Shown here piece after piece: positions 36,549 through 43,755 of a stretch of DNA of 64,000 nt. Numbering within the stretch: the stretch's first letter is position 1; each line of letters starts with the position of its first letter. The position numbers and the translations under genes were made by a program. Below the pieces are notes generated by a model. The model had not been told where the DNA came from. It did not search any database and saw nothing but the letters and a program-made list of their open reading frames with translations. The stretch comes from Gammaproteobacteria bacterium (lineage in GTDB: Bacteria; Pseudomonadota; Gammaproteobacteria; Enterobacterales; Permianibacteraceae), in assembly GCA_016182845.1 (NCBI GenBank), contig JACPFT010000001.1, positions 62,001-126,000 on the forward strand, read 5' to 3'.

Positions 36549-37793
36549 TTACTGCTGGGGTTCTAGGGACGGAGGGAGGCCGGCGGAATGGCCGGCCGGC
36601 AGGTAGCGCTGTTCCGGGTGGGGATGGCGCAGGAAATCGTGATGGGAGATGTGCCAGGCATAGGCGCCGGCGTGGCTGAACACCAGCCAGTCGCCGACCT
36701 TGAGCCGGGCGATCGGCACCTCGCTGGCCAGCACGTCCTTGGGCGTGCACAACTGGCCGACCACGGTCACCGCCGCATCGGCGAGCTCGGGACCGGCCTG
36801 GTCCGCGAGGGCGGAGGCGCCGGGGAAACGGCGGAAGGGATGGCTGTGGCCCTGGGCCGCCGGCGTGCGGAAATGCTGGGTGCCGCCGCGCACGACCGCG
36901 TAGTGCCGGCCATAGCGGGTCTTGAGATCGAGCACGGGCGTCGCGTAGAAGCCGCAGAAGGCGCTCAGGTAGCGCCCCAGTTCGAAACGCAGCACGGGCC
37001 GCGTGCCCTCCGTCGCCAGCCAGTCGCTCAAGCCCGCGCTGAACGCCTGCCAGTCGAAGGGCTGCTGGGGCTCGACATAGTTCACGCCCAAGCCCCCGCC
37101 CACATTGATGCAGGCCACGGCGAGGCCGTAGCGCGCCTGCCATGCCCGCACCTGGGCGAGGTAACGCCGCAATAAGGCGAGGTGGGCATGGGCGTCGCGC
37201 TGGTGGGACAGCAGGTGGAAGTGGAAGCCCTCGAATTGGAGCTCGGGCATCGCGGCCAGGCGCTCCAGGGCGAGCTCCAGCTCGTCCACGGCCAGGCCGA
37301 AGGGCGTGGGCCGGCCGCCCATGACCAGGGTGGTGTTGGCGGCCTCGCCCAGGGGCAGGTTGATGCGCAGGAAGACCCGCGCCCGCCGGCCCCGGCTCCG
37401 CGCCAGACCGGCCAGGCGCTCCAGCTCCCAGAGGCTTTCCAGGTGCAGGACCGCGCCGGCGGCGAGGGCGGCGTCCAGCTCCTCGTCCAGCTTGCCCGGC
37501 CCGCTCATGATGAGGGGTAGCCTCGGGAAATCGGCACGCACCCAGTCCAGCTCGCCGCCCGAGGAGATCTCGAAGCCGTGCACGAGATCGGCGAGTGCCG
37601 CCAGGATGGGGCGTTCCGAGTTGGCCTTGATGGCGTAATAGAGCTCAACGCCCGGCGGCAGGCCCGCGCGCAGGTGGGCCGCGTGGCTGCGCAAGGCGTC
37701 CAGATCGTAGATATAGGCGCAGGGCGGCGTCGGCTCGCCCCGCGCGTCCAGTTCCGCGAGCACGGCGGCGATGGGGCGCCAGTCCGGCCTCAT
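36549..37793 (-). CDS. PLP-dependent decarboxylase (fold type III) of the siderophore operon
   Basis: A 414-residue alanine-racemase-fold decarboxylase of the Orn/DAP/Arg family 2. The PLP lysine is in ELYYAIKANSERPIL near residue 50, the glycine-rich phosphate loop in CINVGGGLGVNY, and the C-terminal catalytic Cys in VVGQLCTPKDVL. PvsE of vibrioferrin and SbnH of staphyloferrin B are such enzymes; they remove CO2 from an amino-acid-citrate intermediate. The start at 37793 overlaps the synthetase stop (ATGA). A much longer frame reading into that synthetase gene was rejected. Confidence 0.88.
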   Translation of the reverse strand: MRPDWRPIAAVLAELDARGEPTPPCAYIYDLDALRSHAAHLRAGLPPGVELYYAIKANSERPILAALADLVHGFEISSGGELDWVRADFPRLPLIMSGPGKLDEELDAALAAGAVLHLESLWELERLAGLARSRGRRARVFLRINLPLGEAANTTLVMGGRPTPFGLAVDELELALERLAAMPELQFEGFHFHLLSHQRDAHAHLALLRRYLAQVRAWQARYGLAVACINVGGGLGVNYVEPQQPFDWQAFSAGLSDWLATEGTRPVLRFELGRYLSAFCGFYATPVLDLKTRYGRHYAVVRGGTQHFRTPAAQGHSHPFRRFPGASALADQAGPELADAAVTVVGQLCTPKDVLASEVPIARLKVGDWLVFSHAGAYAWHISHHDFLRHPHPEQRYLPAGHSAGLPPSLEPQQ

Positions 37794-39631
37794 GCCCAGC
37801 CTCCCGCGGCCACCGCCAGGGGATTGGCCAGAGCCAGGTAGGGCGCGGCCTTGTCGGCGCGCTTGAGGAAGCGGTTGATGAGATGCCCCTTCATTGGGAA
37901 GGGCTGGCCGGCCAGCACCCGGTTGATGCGCAGCGCCGAGGCTGCGTCTCCATGGTGGGCCTGGTAGTGCTGCAAGGCTTGGGCAACCACGGCCCACAAG
38001 CGCCGCTCCAGGCCCGGGCAGAGTGCCGCAAGCTGTTGAATGGCCTCGCAGAAATGGTTGACGAACAGGCAGTAGGACACCCGGTTCCAACCCTGGTCGT
38101 TGGTGTACCACAGGGCCTCGCGCGCCCGTTCACCGGCCAGGGGCAAGCGCTCGGCGGGCCAGCGTTCGCGCACCAGCTTGACGCCCTCGAAGTCGCGCAG
38201 AAAGACCTGGGCTGGCCAATGGCGCTCCAGGCCCACGACCACGTTCTGCAGATGGGGCTCGAACACCAGGCCCTGCTCGAAATAGGCGTGGAGGACCGGG
38301 AACATCACGGTTTCCACATAGGCCGCGAACCAGGCCTCGACCAGTTCGGGACGCAGTCCCGCCTCCGCGCCGGCGGCGACTAGCACCTGGGCCAGGCGTG
38401 CCTGGCCGAACTCGCCGTCGCCGAACAGGGCGCCTGAGAGCAGGGGGACGGCCCCCGGGCGCAGGCTGTCCGCGAAGCCCTCGCGCAGGATCAGACCGAA
38501 GCCTTCCTTGAGCTCGCGGCGCTGGGCCTCGTCGGCGCCGCCCAGATCCACGCTCATATAGGCCGGCTCGGCCAGCACGGCGAAAGACGGGAAGCGGGCC
38601 TGCAAGGCCGGCAGCAGCTCGCCCATCAGGGCCGAGACTTGCAGCGCCCCGTCCAGCTCGTAGTCCGCGTTCTTGCGCAGGCAGTTGGTGATGCGCACGT
38701 GCAGGGAGAACTTGTAGAAATAGGCCGCCTCGGGCCGGTACAGGGTGCGGATCGACGAGGTGGCATGCCAAGCCGGCCCGGCCGGACCCAGATCCCGGAC
38801 TCTATCCTCCCGCAGGGCCGCCGCCATGGCCGGCCGGCCGCGCAACCAGGCCGCCTGCCAGGGATGGGCCGGCATCAGCACGAAGCCCTCGGGAGCCAGT
38901 GCCTCGGGCGCCTCCTCCGCTACCAGGGCCGCGCAGTCCCGCGCCAGGATCGAACGCTGGCAGAGGTCCTCGGGGCGCACGGCGAAGTAGTGCAGGGGAA
39001 AGGCCGCGCCCAGCTCCGGGGAGTAACGCGCCAGCTCCTCGGGCGCGAAGCCCAGGCGGCTCTTGGGCGCGGGGTGGAAGGGGTGGCCCAGGCGGAGGCC
39101 CTGCTCGGACTGGATGAAGGCCAGTACCGGATCGCTGCTATCCAGCGCCGGCTGGCCCCGCTCCAGGATGGCCGCAGTCACGGCCACGCTGTCCTCGATC
39201 TGGACCATCAGTTCGTCGTTGAAGGGCAGGTCCTCGCGGGCGGCCAGTTCGCCGATCACGAGCCGGGCCAGCTCGCGCCAGTCCAGGACCTGCCAGCCGC
39301 GGCCCGCGTGGGCGCAGTACACGGCGGAGCGGTAGCGGTAATTGCCGGTGGGCGAGGCCTGGGCCACCACGGCGAGCAGCCGGGCGCGGCTGCGGGGCAG
39401 CTGGACCTGCAAGGCCTGGCCCTGGCGCAGCAGGGCCCGCACCGGCACGGGCCATTCCTGCTGACCCAGGAAGGGCCCCACATGGCAATGGCCTTCCGGA
39501 CCCGCCACCTCGCGGCAATAGCAGTTGAGTAGGGTTTCCAGGCCATGACGGCCGGCGCGCCTTTCGGGGCTGGTGGATAACTCTGGGCTGGCGGAGAGCT
39601 CCTCGGCCAGGCGCATCAGGGGCATGTTCAT
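37790..39631 (-). CDS. IucA/IucC-family siderophore synthetase 2
   Basis: An NIS synthetase of 613 residues that activates a carboxylate with ATP and joins it to an amine or alcohol. Motifs: GHPFHPAPKSRLGF (ATP-binding HPxHPxxK), VLMPAHPWQA, the ATSSIRTLYRPEAAYFYKFSL core, and FEPHLQNVVVGLE near the active site. The C-terminal FerriC-like domain is complete. By position (synthetase, MFS, this gene, decarboxylase) it corresponds to PvsD/XssD. It overlaps both neighbours by 4 nt. Confidence 0.92.
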   Translation of the reverse strand: MNMPLMRLAEELSASPELSTSPERRAGRHGLETLLNCYCREVAGPEGHCHVGPFLGQQEWPVPVRALLRQGQALQVQLPRSRARLLAVVAQASPTGNYRYRSAVYCAHAGRGWQVLDWRELARLVIGELAAREDLPFNDELMVQIEDSVAVTAAILERGQPALDSSDPVLAFIQSEQGLRLGHPFHPAPKSRLGFAPEELARYSPELGAAFPLHYFAVRPEDLCQRSILARDCAALVAEEAPEALAPEGFVLMPAHPWQAAWLRGRPAMAAALREDRVRDLGPAGPAWHATSSIRTLYRPEAAYFYKFSLHVRITNCLRKNADYELDGALQVSALMGELLPALQARFPSFAVLAEPAYMSVDLGGADEAQRRELKEGFGLILREGFADSLRPGAVPLLSGALFGDGEFGQARLAQVLVAAGAEAGLRPELVEAWFAAYVETVMFPVLHAYFEQGLVFEPHLQNVVVGLERHWPAQVFLRDFEGVKLVRERWPAERLPLAGERAREALWYTNDQGWNRVSYCLFVNHFCEAIQQLAALCPGLERRLWAVVAQALQHYQAHHGDAASALRINRVLAGQPFPMKGHLINRFLKRADKAAPYLALANPLAVAAGGWA

Positions 39632-40824
39632 CGATCACTCCAGGGTGGGATGGGCGTCGGGGTCATGCGCGGCGGGCGTCTGAGCTGGCGGGCATTGCCG
39701 ATCAGGAGGAGGGCCGGCAACAGCAAGAGCGCGGCCCCCAGGTAAAAACAGTGGACCGGGGACGCATACTGGCCCAGGGCGGCGGCGCCGAGGCCGGCGC
39801 TGACCGCGCCCCATTTCGTGCAGGCCTCGAGTCCGCCGAAGCGGCGGCCAGCATTGCCGGCCTCGGTGACGCGGGCGATCAGGCCATGCACCAGCACATA
39901 GCAGGCGCTCATGCCCAGGCCCAGCAAGACGCGCCAGGCGACCAGTGCGGCGAGGCTACCGGCCCAGGCTTGGCCGGCCAAGCCGACGGCGGTCAGCGCC
40001 AGGGCCGCCGCGAGCCAGCCGCCGCTCTCGCGTCCGGTCAAGCCGCGTGCCAAGGGCGCCGCCGCGAGCAGATAGACGCCGTGGGGGAGGCCGTAGAGCA
40101 GGCCGAGCAGTGCCGCCGGCAAGCCGGGCAGCCGGGACTCGGCAAAGCCGACGAAGAGCGGAAAGCCCAGTACGGTGGCGAAGACGAAGGCGTAGTGCAG
40201 GGCGTAAATCGCCCAAGGCGCCAGGATCGGCGGCAGTCGGGGCTGCGTGCCGGCCGGCTCATTGCTGCCCACGGCCCGATCTGCCGGCAGGCGCAACACC
40301 AGCCAGGCCGCGATGAGCGGCAACAAGGCCAGGCCCCGGTAGAGGCGTAGGGGCTCGGCCAGGCCCAGACCCCAACCGACCAGGGCTGGCCCGGCGAACA
40401 GGGCCAGGCGCGCCGAGCCCTGCATCACGGTGAGGATGCGGGAGAGGCTGTGACCGGACCACAGCGTGGCCAGGTAGGCATTGGAGGCGGCGAAGCTGCC
40501 GCCGAACAGGCCCTGCAGCGCCAAGGCCAGGGCGAAGCCGGCAACCGAATCGGCCAGGCTGGCCGCGAAGAAGCTCGCGGCCAGGCCCAGATGGGCCCGC
40601 GCCAGGGCCGGCCGCTTGCCGATGCGATCGGCGATCCGGCCCCAGAACGGGTTGGCCAGCGCCGCGCCCAGGGTGGGGATGACGAAAAACAGACCCACCA
40701 GTCCGGGCCGGACTTCGCCCAGGTCGGCCAGGACCCGGCCGTAGAAGGCCGGCAGCCCCAGGGCCGCGGCGGCCGCGGTGAAATGGCCGTAGAGTACGAC
40801 GGCCAGGATGCGGGAACGGGACAT
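39628..40824 (-). CDS. MFS transporter, probable siderophore exporter
   Basis: An inner-membrane major-facilitator protein of about 398 residues with twelve predicted helices. The loop 2-3 motif A appears as NPFWGRIADRIGKRPAL. It overlaps both synthetase genes (TGATG upstream, ATGA downstream), so it is translated with them. Position and type match PvsC/XssC, which export vibrioferrin/xanthoferrin. A GTG one codon earlier (40827) is an alternative start. Confidence 0.9.
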   Translation of the reverse strand: MSRSRILAVVLYGHFTAAAAALGLPAFYGRVLADLGEVRPGLVGLFFVIPTLGAALANPFWGRIADRIGKRPALARAHLGLAASFFAASLADSVAGFALALALQGLFGGSFAASNAYLATLWSGHSLSRILTVMQGSARLALFAGPALVGWGLGLAEPLRLYRGLALLPLIAAWLVLRLPADRAVGSNEPAGTQPRLPPILAPWAIYALHYAFVFATVLGFPLFVGFAESRLPGLPAALLGLLYGLPHGVYLLAAAPLARGLTGRESGGWLAAALALTAVGLAGQAWAGSLAALVAWRVLLGLGMSACYVLVHGLIARVTEAGNAGRRFGGLEACTKWGAVSAGLGAAALGQYASPVHCFYLGAALLLLPALLLIGNARQLRRPPRMTPTPIPPWSDR

Positions 40825-42674
40825 CACAGGCCCGCCAGGGGATTGGGCCGGTTCTGCCAGCCCGCGCCGTCCTCGCCCAACAGCCGGCGCCGGGCGAGGG
40901 GTTCGCTCCGGGTGCTGGGCACGAACAGATCGTAACGGGCATGGCGCGCGGCATGCTCCGGCCGCTCCGCCTGGTAGGCGCGTAGGGTCCTCGCCAGCAG
41001 GGCCCAGAACTCCCGTTCCGGCAGACCCCGCGTCTGGCGAAGCGCCCAGGCCAGCTCAGCCAGGTTGACGAAGCCCAGGGCGTCCCAGAGAAAATCGCGC
41101 ACCGCCTCGGGCTCGGCGACTTCCATGGAGCAAGCGGCGTTGTGCGCCCGGCGGAAGTCCGGCATCGGAGCCAGTTCGGGGCAGGCCTCGGGCCGCGCCA
41201 GATCGGCACGGCAAAAGCGCAATCCGCCCGGCAGATCGCGCACCGCCACCCGGCTGGGCCAGCCGTCGCGATGCAGGAGGATCAGGTTCTGGGCATGGGC
41301 CTCCAGCCCCAGGCCCTGGGTGTAGAGCAAGTGCAGCAAGGGCAGCACGGCGCGCCGCATCAAGGCCTCCAACCAGGGCAGGAGGCCGTGACGGTCCAGC
41401 CAGGGGTCCAGCAGCAAACGGCCCGCGCCGTCCCGATGGTAGAGGGCCGCGAAGGGCAGGGAGGCCTCGCCGGGCTGCAGTTTGCTCTCCACGCTTTCGC
41501 GCCAGATCGCCGAGAGCTGCCCGTAGCGCCGCTCGCGCCAGGGGCCCGGTTCCTCCGGCGCGTCCCAGGCCAGGCCCAGGACCTCGCGCAACAACACCAG
41601 GCGTTCGCTCAGGAAGGGATCGGCCGCGCGCATGCCCTCCAGCCAATCGGACACCGGCCCGGCATTGCACACATGGTGGGACGAGAGGATGCGATCCGCC
41701 GAGGTGTTGACGATGGCCAGCGGCAGCTTGAGCGTGGCTGCCTCGGGCCGGCTCACGTTGGACAGGCTGCGTATGGACTGCTGAGGCAGGTAGTCCTGGC
41801 CGCCCTCGCCCAAGACTAGGATGCGCCGGGCAGCGAGCTCCGCAAGGCATTCGCCCAGTAACCGCTGCCGCCACTGCCAGGGATGGACCGGGATCAGGGC
41901 GTAGTCCTCGGGGCTCAGACCCTGCCGTAGCAGCTCGGCCTCCCAGCCTGCGAGCGTCGTTTCGCCCAACTCGGCGATGAGGAAACGCCGCTCGTCCAGG
42001 CCCCGGATCCGGCTAGAGACGCACCCGCCGCGAACCACTGCCAGCCAGATCAGCCGCAGCCGCCCGCCGAACTCGGGGCCGTAGCGGGTATTGTCCCAGG
42101 GCGAGAAGCCCATGCGCGACTTGTAGCAGGGATGGTAGGGATGGGCCTCGCGCAGGCTGGCCTCCAGCTCGGCGCAGGACGCATCCAGGCTAGCCGGCCC
42201 GGGCAAGACCTGGGCCCAGGCGTCGTTGAGCCAGGTCTGGTGCAGCTCTTGGGCGAAGGGCAGGAAGCGAGCGTCCGGTGCCCCCAGCGCGGTCTGCAGC
42301 TCCTGCAAGAAGTCGCGCAGTGCCCGGATCGGCTGAAAGCCCGCGCCCTCGTCGCGGCGCAGGCTGTCCGGACGAATCCTGAGCCGGCCAAAGCTCGCCT
42401 CGGTATCGGCCAGGGCCTGGTAGCGCACGGGACCGCCCTGGCTAGTACACCCCGCCCAGCACAAGCGGGTTAGCCCTGGTTCCATCTCCTCCGAGCCCAC
42501 CGCCAGCAGGCGTTCGAGGATCAGAGCCTCCAAGACCTGGCGCACGACCCGATCCAGGGCGCGGTGCAAGGCGGCGGCGTCGGGAATGCCCATGGCCGTG
42601 GGCCAGAGCGGGTGCGTGTCAGCCGGCGATGTGGCAGGCGAACGGGTGGATTGGAGCGGGGCGGTGGCCGACAT
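40824..42674 (-). CDS. IucA/IucC-family siderophore synthetase 1
   Basis: An NIS synthetase of 616 residues and the first gene of the operon. Motifs: REAHPYHPCYKSRMGFSPWD (HPxHPxxK), LIPVHPWQWRQ, QQSIRSLSNVSRPEAATLKL, and LEAHAQNLILLH. It differs clearly from synthetase 2, so the two probably act on different substrates. Position matches PvsB/XssB. ATG 42674 gives the normal family length; the open frame extends about 150 codons further with non-family sequence, crossing the promoter, and was rejected. Confidence 0.9.
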   Translation of the reverse strand: MSATAPLQSTRSPATSPADTHPLWPTAMGIPDAAALHRALDRVVRQVLEALILERLLAVGSEEMEPGLTRLCWAGCTSQGGPVRYQALADTEASFGRLRIRPDSLRRDEGAGFQPIRALRDFLQELQTALGAPDARFLPFAQELHQTWLNDAWAQVLPGPASLDASCAELEASLREAHPYHPCYKSRMGFSPWDNTRYGPEFGGRLRLIWLAVVRGGCVSSRIRGLDERRFLIAELGETTLAGWEAELLRQGLSPEDYALIPVHPWQWRQRLLGECLAELAARRILVLGEGGQDYLPQQSIRSLSNVSRPEAATLKLPLAIVNTSADRILSSHHVCNAGPVSDWLEGMRAADPFLSERLVLLREVLGLAWDAPEEPGPWRERRYGQLSAIWRESVESKLQPGEASLPFAALYHRDGAGRLLLDPWLDRHGLLPWLEALMRRAVLPLLHLLYTQGLGLEAHAQNLILLHRDGWPSRVAVRDLPGGLRFCRADLARPEACPELAPMPDFRRAHNAACSMEVAEPEAVRDFLWDALGFVNLAELAWALRQTRGLPEREFWALLARTLRAYQAERPEHAARHARYDLFVPSTRSEPLARRRLLGEDGAGWQNRPNPLAGL

Positions 42675-42776
42675 GGAATGCTCGCGTCTTGCCCCGGGTT
42701 TTCCGATGGGGCAGGTCCTAAGGATTGGCGAGCATCCGGTTGTGCCGGAGCCTTGGCTGGCTATTTGGTGCGGGGC

Positions 42777-42805
42777 AATATATTGCGAATGCGAAGCGTT
42801 ATCAA
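42777..42805 (-). promoter_or_regulatory. siderophore operon promoter with embedded Fur box
   Basis: On the minus strand: -35 TTGATA (42805-42800), a 17-nt spacer and -10 TATATT (42782-42777), both 5 of 6. A Fur-like box lies at 42803-42785 (GATAACGCTTCGCATTCGC, 12 of 19 to consensus), covering the spacer and -35 edge. Iron-loaded Fur bound there would block RNA polymerase. The predicted leader is about 95 nt. The DNA from 42806 to 42990 shows no gene. Confidence 0.65.
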
Positions 42806-42991
42806 TAAAAATTCGAGCGAAAGCATGAACCAACGGGTCGTTTGGGGCGGTTAGCGAGTGCCAGCGGGTTCCATGCCGGAGTGCGCGCGGATACGGCCTT
42901 TCGGGTTGGCGATCACCGTCGTGCCGGCGTTGCCGAAACGGAGCAAGTGTCGGCGCATGCGACGGCCGGCGAGGGCGTAGGCGTTCAACGA

Positions 42992-43014
42992 TGGTGCCGG
43001 AGCCGGAATCGAAC
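42992..43014. repeat. left attachment site of element 2 (tRNA-Leu 3' fragment)
   Basis: TGGTGCC then GGAGCCGGAATCGAAC repeats the 3' end of tRNA-Leu(TAA) at 50724-50747, with one C missing in the left copy. Seventeen bases (42998-43014 and 50731-50747) match perfectly. Confidence 0.75.
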
Positions 43015-43069
43015 ATTAGGCATAAAGGCCGCTTGATTACTAGGTTGATGGCCCATTTGGCATGCTTGA

Positions 43070-43090
43070 TACCAACAAAAATACCAACAG
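43070..43090. repeat. integrase arm-type repeat, left end of element 2
   Basis: TACCAACAAAAATACCAACAG here and CCAACAAAACTACCAACAG at 50593-50611 match in 18 of 19 positions. Each contains two ACCAAC-like boxes about 11 bp apart. Their position at both ends suggests integrase arm binding. Confidence 0.65.
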
Positions 43091-43221
43091 GCTGCAATCT
43101 ATACGCATTTCCCATCCCGCAGGATGGACCTGGGTCGGTGGTTGAGGCGGCCGATTCGGCGGTGATGTTCTACCCTGTCCCACGATTGGTGGGGACAGGG
43201 TTATTCTAGCCGTTTTGGCGC

Positions 43222-43755
43222 CTACTCAAGTTGTAGTGGAGTCCTCCCCAACTCCGCGAGTGCAGCTTCTTTACCCCGGCTCATCCAAGCCCAGAAGAAG
43301 CGCCGTAGTTCGATGCGGCGAGCCGCCATGCTCCAGCCATCGGTAGCAACCGCAAGGCGCAGGCTGATGGTAGGGGCTCGCATCTCAATCATCCCTGCCT
43401 CTCTCGCGGCATGTTCCAGGGCATCCAGCATGTCGCAGCAGCTCCGGCAGGTCGCCAAGCGTTGCGTCAGGTTCTCTATATGAGCCTCTGGAGCCAGTGG
43501 AGCCGCCGGAGCCAGGCAGTCTAACCGCTTGTTGTAGCGGGAAAATTCAGACTGATTGTCGCTCGATGTTGTGCTCCGCGCGGTTGGAGCCAATGGAGCC
43601 GGTTGAGGCCCCGTGGCTCCTTGGCTCCAATTGGCTCCAATGGCGCTGTTCGTAGGGGGACTTCCCGGGAAGCCTTGTAAAGACAGCGGGTTAGGCGCGG
43701 TGGCTCCGTTGGCTCCTTCGGCTCCCGCGCTAATCACGAAGTTGGCGGCGCTCAT
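43222..43755 (-). CDS. element 2 protein of unknown function (177 aa)
   Basis: The frame overlaps the helicase stop (ATGA), suggesting coupled translation. Its first half is low-complexity (GATGPQPAPLAP-like) because it is written across the GGAGCC iterons. The second half looks like a real helical domain (IENLTQRLATCRSCCDMLDA, IELRRFFWAWMSRGKEAALA). The DNA may serve both as gene and as origin. No family recognised; a plasmid-type or replication accessory protein is possible. Confidence 0.55.
   Translation of the reverse strand: MSAANFVISAGAEGANGATAPNPLSLQGFPGSPPTNSAIGANWSQGATGPQPAPLAPTARSTTSSDNQSEFSRYNKRLDCLAPAAPLAPEAHIENLTQRLATCRSCCDMLDALEHAAREAGMIEMRAPTISLRLAVATDGWSMAARRIELRRFFWAWMSRGKEAALAELGRTPLQLE
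43490..43725. repeat. GGAGCC iteron array with TTTACAAGGCTT motif (origin candidate)
   Basis: GGAGCC starts at 43490, 43499, 43508, 43586 and 43595; the inverse GGCTCC starts at 43615, 43623, 43633, 43702, 43711 and 43720. Most are 8-10 bp apart. Between the last two groups lies AAGCCTTGTAAA (43670-43681), identical in inverse to TTTACAAGGCTT in element 1, next to a CTTCCCGGGAAG palindrome. Element 1 has GGGGCC iterons around the same motif. Confidence 0.65.
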
